A stretch of DNA of 64,000 nucleotides from Bryopsis sp. KO-2023 (taxonomy: Eukaryota > Chlorophyta > Ulvophyceae > Bryopsidales > Bryopsidaceae): the NCBI GenBank assembly GCA_030272585.1, contig BSYQ01000002.1, positions 5,518,001-5,582,000 on the forward strand, written 5' to 3'. The notes under the pieces were generated by a model. That model was not told where the DNA came from. It saw only the letters and a program-made list of their open reading frames with translations, and made no database searches. Positions 55,622 through 64,000 of the stretch are shown piece by piece (position 1 is the first letter of the stretch; each line of letters starts with the position of its first letter). Made by a program: the position numbers and the translations under genes.

Positions 55622-58440
55622 CTTAGCACTTGTCAACTTGTGTGGAACTTGTGGAAGTAAAATCGCTTGCGTGAATATATATGACGCGCGGTGCGACTGG
55701 CGGAGAATTGACAGAAACTCTTGATTGGGAGGTTTCTGTCCGATTGATGGGACCCATCAACCCTGCCGTTTCTTTCCTTGCCGACGCGTGAGCTCACGTG
55801 ATGAGAAGCTCACTCTTTTCTCCTTCTGTGAGTGAGTGGCTGCTTGAATCGGTTCTGATTAGTCACTCTCTTTTTCCTCTTCAGGGACTGTTGGCTTTTG
55901 ATGGGGTGGCTTTGTTCTTGTCTCGATTTATATTTTAATTTTGTCTCAAGGTTTTCATTATGAAACGTTGTAAAAAATTTTACTCTATTTTTATTTTTTT
56001 TTCATTTATACTTTTATACTTTATACTCAACATCACAGGCTATCCTAGATTGTTCAATTAGTTTTGATACATTTTTGAATTTTATCCTTGTGCCCAGCAG
56101 GAGGTCGTCTACACAACTTCCTTTTTCTCAAGTTTTTTTTGGGCTGGTGGAAGGTGTATGGTGGTCCATTCATTTAACATTCTTGTGTTTTCTGGAGTCT
56201 GCAAATTTGACTTCTTTTTCTTTTTCTTTCTTTTCCGCGGCTTCTTTTGTTCTTTTGTCAATTTTTTTTTACGAGGGGGGAATCAGGATTGTGGTTGTCT
56301 GAACCTACATGGGTAAGAAAGAAAATAAAAGGGTTATACATGTGAGGGAATTAAAGAAAGAAAAATATCCCTGCTCATGTGTGTGTGTGTTTTAATTAAA
56401 ACCAAAATGACTGCATTAGGGCACAAAACACTCCAGTGACTCTGGTATATTTGGGATTCTTTTTACTTTGAAAGGTTTCTTTTTAGTCATCTCTGTATTG
56501 TTTAAGAGACCATCCAGAACATGTAAAAGCGGAAGTCACTTGCAAGCACAAATAATCAAAAAAACTGGATATCGAGAAAAAAAAAAACGCATGCCCACAA
56601 GAAATCCCTGTACCTTTTTTTTAGTTTCTTTTTTCGAACTCATTTTCAAACTCCTTTTTTTCTTCACCTTAATTTAAATCATAGCATTCAGAATGGCGAA
56701 AAACCGATCCGATGTGACGACCTGTCCACAGCCCAACGCAGAATTTTGAGCAATTTAAGGTTTAAAAATTTTCTAAAAAATTTGTAATGTAGAACCAGCT
56801 GTTGAGAATTTGTGGGTCAATGACCCACCAAAAAAAAGAGTCAAAGGCAATGCTTTTCTGCGTTTTTTTTCTCCCTATTTTCCTCCCATTCAACGAAGGC
56901 CTTCCTTTGAGAAGGCTAACCCGCTCGCTGGTACTCCTTTTCTTTCTTCCCCCTTTTTTCTTTTTTGTTTTTTTAGCGGATAGGAGAGTGACATCCACCC
57001 TGACCTACCAAGCCCTCCGCTTATTTTTGTATTCGTTTCCAGAAGTGGGCTCCTGTTGCTGCCTTTACCATCGAAGAGTCCAGCTGATTTTGCCCTTTCA
57101 TTTGTTTGCAGTCCACCCCCTCCCCTAGAAAAATTGTTAATAACCAGAAAACCATATTCAGGTCTCCGCCACCTGAGTATGCAATTATTCAAAACGAAAT
57201 TCACATCCGCCAGCATTGATTCCACCTTAGGTTGAAGATTTGTGGGTGTGAATTCAATGATTTAAACAAAAATGGCATAAAACTGAGTCGTTCCATTCAA
57301 AAATCGAGTTTCCTCAACAAGAAGACTGATATCTTGGGAGTTAGAATTTATGGTGGGACGACTGGTCAGGTCAATCCAGGCCACACCAATTTTTTTGTTC
57401 ATTTATAATAGGGATTATGTGTTTTTTCTGTTCGGGACTGAAGTATTGCTCTATGTTTTGTTTTTGTAACGCAGTCGTCGTTCTTGTTTCGAAGGGAAAC
57501 AAAGTGCTTTTGTTTTCAGTGACTCTGTGTTTTCTTGGATGCTTCTGGTTCTGTTTTCAAGGATGTTTTTTGTTCCGTTTGGAAAGATTGGAATCTGTTT
57601 GGAAAGAAAGCCAAGCAGCCAGGAGCCCCTTGGTGATTAGTTTGCAATTCACTCAGTTGCACCAACCCACTTTTCAAAAACAACGAAAAGACCCCAACCC
57701 AAAGAGAACCCAAACCTCAGGATCAGTCAGACTGTGGGTTCAGCTCCAACCAGAAACCACCCAATCACCACCCATCTACTTTTCCAACCAGCTTGGAAAA
57801 GATGGCTTTGGCTGCACCCAACAGTCTGACTGACTGACATCCCTTTCGAGGGGCATTCCACACCCCCATTGGGATTGGGCACCCTGACCAGCCAGAGCCT
57901 AACCGGCCACAGGTTGCAACAAGCCACCAATCAAGGCCGACCACCAACATGCAAGAAAATCCCCCAACCACAGGCACATCCCCCAACCAAACAAAATCGG
58001 CCGACATGGATGAAAATCCAAAAGAAAGACAGAATGGAGAATCCCCCCCTCCCCAATTGAAAACCATTGGATTCGTTCCACGAAAAGAAATGAGATTCTT
58101 CCCGGAATCACCAGCTCAGGCGCGCTGCGCCGAAACCATGGCACCCGCTGGTGCGTTTGGTTGCATACCCAAACCGTGAGAACTCGATCGGGCTTCTCCA
58201 GAACAGGAAATCGTTTTCCTGTCCCCCACACAACAGCTCCCCACACTCTCACTCACCTGACTCTTTGGTGGCTTTGGTCGGCATAACGCGTGAGCATCGC
58301 GAGGACAGCGATTCGGACGGCTGGTTTGGACTGGGGACGTTTTCGAAGACGTCGGAGAGCCGCTCGACGCGCGCACCGCTCGAGTTTCTGGCGGTTGGGT
58401 GACTCATCCTTGGGGAGGGTACTTGAGTGCGACATAGCCG
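55622..58440. other. No confident gene
   Basis: The minus frame 57225-56890 (SMLADVNFVLNNCILRWRRP, EYGFLVINNF) is the most protein-like segment but has no domain and no splice support. The plus frame 57417-57833 and the others overlap Cys/Phe-rich or CCAACC-rich sequence. Several overlapping frames on both strands at 57.7-58.4 kb are mutual shadows. Confidence 0.35.
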
Positions 58441-58450
58441 CATATCATCG

Positions 58451-58530
58451 TTCGGCCCGCTGGTCAAGGGGATCTGCTAGAGGATCCCTGGCCACCAGGT
58501 CCCGGGTTCGAACCTTCACTCTCGAACTGA
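58451..58530 (+). repeat. tRNA-like Pol III promoter (decayed tRNA or SINE head)
   Basis: A box CTGGTCAAGGGG and a perfect B box GGGTTCGAACC are about 45 bp apart, with CCCTGGCCACCAGGT between. The T stem does not pair (CCGGG against CTTCA) and no acceptor stem exists, so a working tRNA is unlikely. Confidence 0.45.
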
Positions 58531-58775
58531 CAGGGATGATCAGATGCGCCAGGGAGGTCGTAGCCTCCGGTGCTGAAACCGCCGGCGGGGTTTTTGTTTC
58601 CGTTTTCGATTTTAATTTTTACCTTTTTTGGGGGGATTCTCATGCATGTTGGGGAGAAACATGTTGTTTTCGGTGCCCTTGTGTACGTGCGTGTTTGGTG
58701 GATTGGCTCAACTCTCCCGAACAGGGTACCTGGTTGGGAATTATGTAGCGTTTATCAACCTGTGTGGTCGCCACA

Positions 58776-58877
58776 ATGTCGAAAGTGATCGCTCTGGCTG
58801 TCTTGATCCTCGTGGCGGTGGCAGGGTTAGCACGTTGTTCAGACAACTTCGCCAGGGAGCCTTCTACGACTGTGTGA
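58776..58877 (+). CDS. Short frame encoding a signal peptide-like sequence
   Basis: ATG 58776 (context CCACAATGTC, A at -3) opens MSKVIALAVLILVAVAGLAR, then CSDNFAREPSTTV and TGA: 33 codons. The hydrophobic core followed by small residues before Cys looks like a secretory signal peptide. It may be the first exon of a secreted protein or a stand-alone peptide. I found no following exon before the LINE. Confidence 0.33.
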   Translation: MSKVIALAVLILVAVAGLARCSDNFAREPSTTV

Positions 58878-59444
58878 ATCGTATTTGTACAAATCTTCAG
58901 TCTCGACCAGTTCGCCGAAACCTGGATTTATTTTCACTCTTTTATGGGCGGCCAGGAGGCCCTGATTCTTTTGGTATGACAGAGTACCCAATTTTCTAAG
59001 AACTTCGGTTTGTAATGTTGCTAATTGTAAGAGATACAAGCACTGTTTCAGAGATTCTGTTGGATGCAAACGAAGCTGGTTCGAACCAGCAATAACACAT
59101 CACAATAGTTCACCCCGGAATTGGATTGTTGTGGTGAATCGACTTCCATTGCATCCATTCCTAAAAGAAAGAATGACCGTGCACCTGCGCATGACAGGGA
59201 GTTGGTCCAGCGGGCTATAGGCTCTGGACTGACATCTCCTGTAACAGTTCGTTGATTGGTTGGTGCACCTGGCGTTTGCCTCTAGAAATTTGCACCATTT
59301 TAGAGCCAGTTCTCTTTCAAGACAACCTGACTGACCCAGCAACCTGACTGACTCAATCCCCGATGGCCAGTCAACACCTTCCCCCCGACAGTTCTCTTTA
59401 CAATTGTACCGTAGTGGCACGAAAAGATGATAGGACCCAGTTTT

Positions 59445-59522
59445 GCGTAACGCGTAACAAACGAAAATTGATATGATAATAGTGCCAGCGTAACGCGTAA
59501 CAAACAAAAATTGATATGATAT
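59445..59522. repeat. Tandem duplication of GCGTAACGCGTAACAAAC unit (~45 bp)
   Basis: GCGTAACGCGTAACAAACGA, AAATTGATATGATAATAG is followed by a second copy, GCGTAACGCGTAACAAACAA, AAATTGATATGATATCAC. It lies directly outside the 3' end of the LINE. Confidence 0.85.
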
Positions 59523-59560
59523 CACGGAGAAACGCTTCAGACGCGCGTGCCAACGAGCTT

Positions 59561-59584
59561 CATAATCATAATCATAATCATAAT
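59561..59584 (-). repeat. (CATAAT)4 tail of the LINE
   Basis: Four direct CATAAT units at the 3' end of the element; a microsatellite tail takes the place of poly-A. Confidence 0.8.
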
Positions 59585-59693
59585 TACAACCCACAGCAAA
59601 AGAGAGCCATCACCCTCTATGATGCTGGAACAAAGACAAAAAGGAAAGAAAAGAAAGAGAAAAACAAAAAAAACAAAAACAAAACAAAAAACC

Positions 59694-61625
59694 TTAGGAT
59701 TGTAAACCTGCTGAACGTATTGAAGCCATTTTGCTGATAACTAAAGCTAATTTGCCCGATGGCACCCTACTAAAAAGATCCTTGGGATTAGCCCATCGAA
59801 AAACATCTGAATGCAAAGAACGAAAGGAAGAATAAAAAGGACATTCAAAAAGAAAATGCCGTTCATCTTCCACCGCGGACCGACACAACCGACAAATCCT
59901 GTTTTCCCTTGGTACACCATTATATCGTCCCACTTCCACTTCCAAGAAATGAATACCACAACGAAAACGAGTAAAGAAAACCCGAAGAGAAGTTGGTTTT
60001 AAAGTTGTCAAATACCGTTCAAATCTGAGGGAAAACTTAATATGCCGATACCAAGATATAACTCGAGATGTAGATGAACCGAAAACATGTTCAACATGCA
60101 TAGCTTTATAACGACGCTGAAATTCCGAAATGTCCACCAAAGTCGTAGAAGAAAATATCTTCTCCGGCCAAAACCGTCTGAAAAAACCCAAAATACGCCC
60201 AAACCAAGAAGATCGAGATGCGTGATATTGATCAAAACCCCAACAAAACAATCTTCCATGCAATCGATCAACTGATAACCCAACCAACTTGTTCCAATAT
60301 CGGCACAATTGCGACCAAAGTGCTAATTCTAATGGATAACACCCTAATTCCCCGTACAGAACCTCCTTTGGCGTATATCGAGGCAAACGGAGGATACTTC
60401 TCATAAACTGGAGATGAATTGCTTCCAACAAATGCCACTGAGAAACTGTTAGGAATGGACCCCAAATAGGGAACCCATATCCTATACTGCCCAAAACATA
60501 CACCTTAAAAAGATTGTATGCTACTTTTGGATCCTCAATTTTCAGAGCAAAAAGACGCGACAAAACAAACCCCATTGCTTTCCGACACTGTGCTAAAACA
60601 TAATCAATATGCGGCAAAAAAGGATGATGAGAACTTGATGATAACCGAATTCCTAAATATGTATGGTCCTCTGAAATTGGTATCGAATGCTCATGAAAAT
60701 GAAAAGAAGAAGACATAAGCTGCTGAAAAAAACCCATCATAATCGTTTTGGAAAAGTTTAAACCAATTCCCGAATATTGTTCCCATTCAATCAAAACCTG
60801 CAACACTTCCTTTACCCCAGACCAACAATGTCCTGGTATCCCCGTATCATCTGCAAACATCATACATGGAATGGTCTCCCCACCCAAGGAAGGAGCAGCA
60901 ATCCTCGAGTTCAATAAATCTTGGAGTGGCTCCTGATACAGACTATATAAAGAAGGACTTGCTGGACAACCCTGTAAAACCCCGGCCCGAAGAGGTATCG
61001 GTACCGAAGTCCCTACTGATGCCTTTATAACAAAAGAACAATGTTCGTATAAATACTGCCACATCTCCACATAGGCTTTTGAAAAACGAAAACAATAAAG
61101 AGTCTCCCACAAACGCCTATGTTGCACCGAATCGTACGCCTTTCGAAAATCCAACCATAAAATAAAAAAGGGCAGACGCTGGTCCTTAGAATGAAACCAA
61201 AACAACCAAAAAAGAAAAAGATGATCATTTGGAGAAAAATCTACATGAAATCCCGCCTGCAAATCTGAACGTAAACCGACACGACAATCTACAACCTCCA
61301 TGCGACCCAATAATATATAAGAAAAAATCTTATATAGAGGAGACGTCAGGACTATGGGCCTGTAAAATTCAGGGACAGCACGATTACCCTTACCCTTGTA
61401 AAAAGGCCGTAGAATCCCTGTTAACCAGCCCCGGGGGAATTGCTTACGATCCCAACACACCTGGTAAAAACCTGCCAAAATCCCAATGAGACAATCCTTG
61501 GCATCTTTAAAGAGGGCCGTTGGTAACTCATCCAGTCCTGGAGCTGCATGACGTCGTAACCGCATAATTGCCCCCAACACTTCCTCCAATGTAATGGCAT
61601 GCTCCAAAATACTGGTATCCTGCAC
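59694..61625 (-). CDS. LINE ORF2, reverse transcriptase part
   Basis: 643 codons with all main non-LTR RT motifs. LEEVLGAIMRLRRHAAPGLD with ELP (motif 0/1) is at residues 13-34, FYRPIVLTSPLYKIFSYIL about 87-105, motif A LWLDFRKAYDSV 156-167, motif B LRAGVLQGCPASPSLYSLY 212-230, and the catalytic motif C FADD 257-260. The C-terminal CRLCRSAVEDERHFLFEC (about 590-607) is the zinc knuckle common after LINE RTs. The frame has no ATG at its start. It opens just after a TAG at 61637-61635 and is in the -1 frame relative to the endonuclease frame, so it must be joined by frameshift or the copy is mutated. It ends at TAA. Confidence 0.85.
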   Translation of the reverse strand: MQDTSILEHAITLEEVLGAIMRLRRHAAPGLDELPTALFKDAKDCLIGILAGFYQVCWDRKQFPRGWLTGILRPFYKGKGNRAVPEFYRPIVLTSPLYKIFSYILLGRMEVVDCRVGLRSDLQAGFHVDFSPNDHLFLFWLFWFHSKDQRLPFFILWLDFRKAYDSVQHRRLWETLYCFRFSKAYVEMWQYLYEHCSFVIKASVGTSVPIPLRAGVLQGCPASPSLYSLYQEPLQDLLNSRIAAPSLGGETIPCMMFADDTGIPGHCWSGVKEVLQVLIEWEQYSGIGLNFSKTIMMGFFQQLMSSSFHFHEHSIPISEDHTYLGIRLSSSSHHPFLPHIDYVLAQCRKAMGFVLSRLFALKIEDPKVAYNLFKVYVLGSIGYGFPIWGPFLTVSQWHLLEAIHLQFMRSILRLPRYTPKEVLYGELGCYPLELALWSQLCRYWNKLVGLSVDRLHGRLFCWGFDQYHASRSSWFGRILGFFRRFWPEKIFSSTTLVDISEFQRRYKAMHVEHVFGSSTSRVISWYRHIKFSLRFERYLTTLKPTSLRVFFTRFRCGIHFLEVEVGRYNGVPRENRICRLCRSAVEDERHFLFECPFYSSFRSLHSDVFRWANPKDLFSRVPSGKLALVISKMASIRSAGLQS

Positions 61626-62692
61626 CGAAGTATGCTAAAAAAAGAACTAAGAGACCATGAGGAGTCATGGTCCTTAGGGGAAAACAAAGAGGAATAAAAA
61701 CTGACCCAATCGTCCATAGAAACCCAGTCCGGTTCAACCAAAGACTTTGGTCGAAAATGGGAAAAAAACGCCTTACGATCACTATGATATAGGCCTAACA
61801 AACGATCCCCGTATGTCTTCTGAAAATCAGATTTTTTCCCTGAACACAATTTTTGATAATTTGACCTCAACTGTTTATACTCAGACCCATGCTTGTCCGA
61901 TCTATATGTCCGCCAAACCCGCGCACGAAGAGAATAACATTCCGAATCGAACCATTGAAATCGAGAAAAAGTTCTTTGAGAAGGCATCTTCCAAGCAAAC
62001 GCTGGGATAAACAGGGTCGGCAATAACCCCCAAATAGAACGCGAAACAATAACAAAATCAATAGTCGATTTATCCCCCCTATTATTTTCAAAAGTAAAAC
62101 CTCCAGATTGATCACCTCTAGCTCGCCCATTCAAAACTACCAACTGGAAGGACTCACACAATTGAAGCAATAGGCGTCCGTTCCGGTTAATACATGTGTC
62201 CCGATTCTGCCTATTGGGAACAAAAACCGATGAGTCCAGAGAATCACCGTAAAACCTGTTTCCCTTGCCAATCCTCGAATTAAAGTCCCCTACTAAAATA
62301 ACTGGAGCACTGCTTGACACAGCAGTCAAAACCTCCTGAAATCTGTCCCACAGAGAAATGTCCCAAAAAGGTGATGAGCTTGGAGGGACATAAGTGGCCA
62401 AAACCGAAAAATGAAAAGAATAAAAAATACACTTCAAAACTATCAACCAGTGAGAAGAATAAGTGGAATCCATAGAAACTTTCAAACCTTTCGATCGCTT
62501 AATGTACACTCCTACACCTCCACCTCGATCCGAAATAGAGCGCTCAATCCCAAAAAAACGTGTATTACCAAAACATGGTAGAGAAGCTAAATTTCCAATA
62601 TCAGACAGCGCAACAAAATGATTATTAGAAATCAACTGCAACAAATATGGCTCCTTATAAGATACAAAACCACGACAGTTCCAACATACCAA
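61421..62692 (-). CDS. LINE ORF2, AP endonuclease part
   Basis: The frame begins CWNCRGFVSYKEPYLLQLIS, the N-terminal strand of APE-type LINE endonucleases, and contains GGGVGVYIKRS (57-67), PVILVGDFNSRIG (130-142) and FTFENNRGDKSTIDFVIVS (about 196-215). Two conserved features are missing: the Glu of the usual LQET motif (here VALSDIGN) and the terminal SDH motif (after FVIVSRSIWGLLPT the chain continues FIPAFAWKMPSQRTF). The linker to RT is basic (LRARVWRTYRSDKHG). There is no ATG near the start. The frame is continuous with ORF1 apart from a UAG. The part after about 61640 is out of phase with the RT. Confidence 0.8.
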   Translation of the reverse strand: MVCWNCRGFVSYKEPYLLQLISNNHFVALSDIGNLASLPCFGNTRFFGIERSISDRGGGVGVYIKRSKGLKVSMDSTYSSHWLIVLKCIFYSFHFSVLATYVPPSSSPFWDISLWDRFQEVLTAVSSSAPVILVGDFNSRIGKGNRFYGDSLDSSVFVPNRQNRDTCINRNGRLLLQLCESFQLVVLNGRARGDQSGGFTFENNRGDKSTIDFVIVSRSIWGLLPTLFIPAFAWKMPSQRTFSRFQWFDSECYSLRARVWRTYRSDKHGSEYKQLRSNYQKLCSGKKSDFQKTYGDRLLGLYHSDRKAFFSHFRPKSLVEPDWVSMDDWVSFYSSLFSPKDHDSSWSLSSFFSILRCRIPVFWSMPLHWRKCWGQLCGYDVMQLQDWMSYQRPSLKMPRIVSLGFWQVFTRCVGIVSNSPGAG

Positions 62693-62719
62693 ATTTAACA
62701 GAGGATGATGGCTTGAATC

Positions 62720-63916
62720 CTAGCGAGAAGAAAAAGAAGTGGGAAAAAGTGAGGTATGCCATGTATCCCCAGGAGACCAATCTTTCCATGTATCGCCTTC
62801 ACCAGAAAATTGAAGACGATATCCAAAACGCCAACGAACCGTAAGACCAGCTTCTCGAGCACGCCGATAAACATCGAGGGATTGTTTCCTGCGATTTTGT
62901 TGCGACGTAGTTAAATCTGCAAACCAATCAACCTTCCAAAAGTCCTCTGGAAGGCGACGATTCCCCGGTGGCTTGGTACTGTCTGACGCTTGGACATCAC
63001 GTTTAGCACGACGAAGACGCAACGCCGCGATCTTCATCTCCTCGCTTTGAAACTGAATCAAAACGGGGCGCTTGTATCCGTCAGCTCGAGCTCCCATCCG
63101 ATAAGCCTTCACTACTTTGGGGGCATCTGAAGATAAGGAGTCGAAAAACGCTTGTAAAGACGATCCCAAAGAGGCTTCGGACTCCGTTGGCGACTCGGGC
63201 AACCAACGGAGGACAACATTGGTTTTCTTGAGTTGCTGTTCCAGCCTGTCATTGATCCCCTCCAAATTAGAAACTTGCTCCTCCAGGACACGGAGACGAT
63301 GTGAGAACCGGGCTATCAAGTCCTCTGTTTTTGACAAATGGTGGCGGATAGTAGAATCCAGGGCATCCAACAAAGTCGCTGCCAATGAATCCACCCCTTC
63401 CCGATCCGGAAAAAACTGCCGGACGCTGTCCAAAAATTTATCCCTCAAACCGCCAACACCAGCACCACTATCGACCTCCATACGCTGCGGCAACGCACCT
63501 TCCCCATCAGGCGGGGAGGTATTGGGTCCAGAACGCAACGGGGCATATTGCAAGTTCGCCAACAGGGCATTATAATTCGTAACGCTTTCCTTCTTCTTCT
63601 TTTTCATCTGATCAGCGGTTGCACCAAGCGGAACCCTATCGTCCCCGCCGGAACGACCCCGAGGAGTTTTCATACAAACAACAGACGAAGGAGAAACGAA
63701 AGAATGACACTCCCTAACCCACAGAGGGACGGGTGAAGCCGGCGCAGAAAGAGAGGGACCCTCACACAAAGCGTGCGGAGCAACCAAACAGGAGAGAGGT
63801 TCCGAATCAGTGGTGCAATCAGACGGAATCGTTGCGGAAAAAAAAACAGGCAATCTAGATCTCACGCCCACAAAGATAACGCCCACTATGAAGTTCTTTG
63901 GAAAAGATACCATCAT
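62720..63916 (-). CDS. LINE ORF1 protein (coiled coil, RNA-binding type)
   Basis: 398 codons to TAG. Possible starts are the ATGs at 63916 or, more plausibly, 63673 (MKTPRGRSGGDDRVPLG), since the upstream part is hydrophobic and unlike ORF1. A predicted trimer-type coiled coil (LIARFSHRLRVLEEQVSNLE, GINDRLEQQLKK) lies at about residues 202-235. An RRM-like segment follows (NVVLRWLPESPTESEASLG, then VVKAYRMGARADGYKRPVLI), then a C-terminal domain (DLTTSQQNRRKQSLDVYRRA, REAGLTVRWRFGYRLQF). This order is that of L1-type ORF1p, a nucleic-acid chaperone coating the element's RNA. The stop UAG is followed in the same frame by the endonuclease. Confidence 0.72.
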   Translation of the reverse strand: MMVSFPKNFIVGVIFVGVRSRLPVFFSATIPSDCTTDSEPLSCLVAPHALCEGPSLSAPASPVPLWVRECHSFVSPSSVVCMKTPRGRSGGDDRVPLGATADQMKKKKKESVTNYNALLANLQYAPLRSGPNTSPPDGEGALPQRMEVDSGAGVGGLRDKFLDSVRQFFPDREGVDSLAATLLDALDSTIRHHLSKTEDLIARFSHRLRVLEEQVSNLEGINDRLEQQLKKTNVVLRWLPESPTESEASLGSSLQAFFDSLSSDAPKVVKAYRMGARADGYKRPVLIQFQSEEMKIAALRLRRAKRDVQASDSTKPPGNRRLPEDFWKVDWFADLTTSQQNRRKQSLDVYRRAREAGLTVRWRFGYRLQFSGEGDTWKDWSPGDTWHTSLFPTSFSSR

Positions 63917-64000
63917 TTGTAAGATCCATTATCGCTATTAAGCGGGGAAATAGATTCGTTCCAATGAGTCGATGTCCCACCACACGTCTCATGCCAACTG

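Larger units (their letters stand above)
59561..64000 (-). mobile_element. LINE retrotransposon, nearly complete, running off the window
   Basis: On the minus strand, in order: ORF1 (63916-62720), AP endonuclease (62692-61421 frame), reverse transcriptase with C-terminal zinc knuckle (61625-59694), a ~110-bp 3' UTR that is T-rich, and a (CATAAT)4 tail at 59561-59584 (ATTATG in the element's sense), typical of elements ending in a simple repeat rather than poly-A. Non-LTR elements of this type move by target-primed reverse transcription, and their enzymes may also mobilise SINEs. The 5' end is beyond 64000, so target duplications cannot be checked. Confidence 0.85.

Noticed and set aside
58451-58530. 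Functional tRNA gene
   Set aside because: The B box is perfect but the flanking T stem mismatches and no acceptor stem is formed.

Overview
The window is from a nuclear genome of a eukaryote. GT-AG introns interrupt conserved coding sequence, genes are sparse, and most of the DNA is transposons, simple repeats and decayed coding relics. I see no bacterial or viral gene organisation, rRNA or CRISPR. The organism cannot be named from the sequence. An SMP-domain membrane-contact protein, F-box/WD40 proteins, a discoidin-type domain, CACTA transposons and an APE-type LINE together fit a protist or alga, but do not prove it.

Positions 1-30 kb hold no gene I can call intact. The stretch is a graveyard of short, mutated fragments: non-LTR reverse transcriptase pieces (about 8.9, 16.7-17.2 and 18.4 kb), a LINE that kept its endonuclease and C-terminal zinc knuckle but lost its RT (12.9-14.6 kb), Ty3/gypsy RNase H-like and integrase-like pieces (7.9-8.4 and 23.3-23.6 kb), MULE-like transposase pieces (19.3 and 26.7 kb), a possible CACTA transposase N-terminus (5.6 kb), two related coiled-coil ORFs (23.8 and 24.6 kb) and tRNA-derived SINEs, two of them head to head (15.8-16.2 kb). 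Several relics carry TAA or TAG where glutamine would fit.

Positions 30-34 kb are a transition rich in homopolymers: a 440-bp MITE with TA target duplications, a duplicated block of ~37-bp repeats, and poly-A/poly-T tracts.

Positions 34.8-47.7 kb are the gene-bearing part: a short exon candidate, a discoidin (F5/8 type C) gene, and a divergent pair of F-box/WD40 paralogues (36.7-37.7 kb minus, 38.9-40.0 kb plus, the second with a frameshift). A 3.7-kb CACTA transposon with 3-bp target duplications follows, carrying exons of a host-like arginine/serine-rich (RS) gene. Then comes the 5' part of an extended-synaptotagmin/tricalbin-like gene (N-terminal membrane hairpin and first half of the SMP domain, five exons). 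Its recognisable sequence stops about 220 bp before a second CACTA-like element (47.9-50.6 kb).

Positions 52.5-55.2 kb are a 38-copy, 70-bp minisatellite with higher-order structure, followed by smaller tandem duplications. From 59.56 kb to the window end lies an almost complete minus-strand LINE: ORF1 (coiled coil and RNA-binding), an in-frame UAG, an AP-endonuclease reading frame, then reverse transcriptase in the -1 frame, ending in a (CATAAT)n tail. Its endonuclease lacks key residues, so this copy is probably inactive.

The functional story is mainly one of transposons acting on genes: capture of a splicing-type gene by one CACTA element, possible disruption of a lipid-transfer protein gene by another, and mobilisation of SINEs by LINE machinery.
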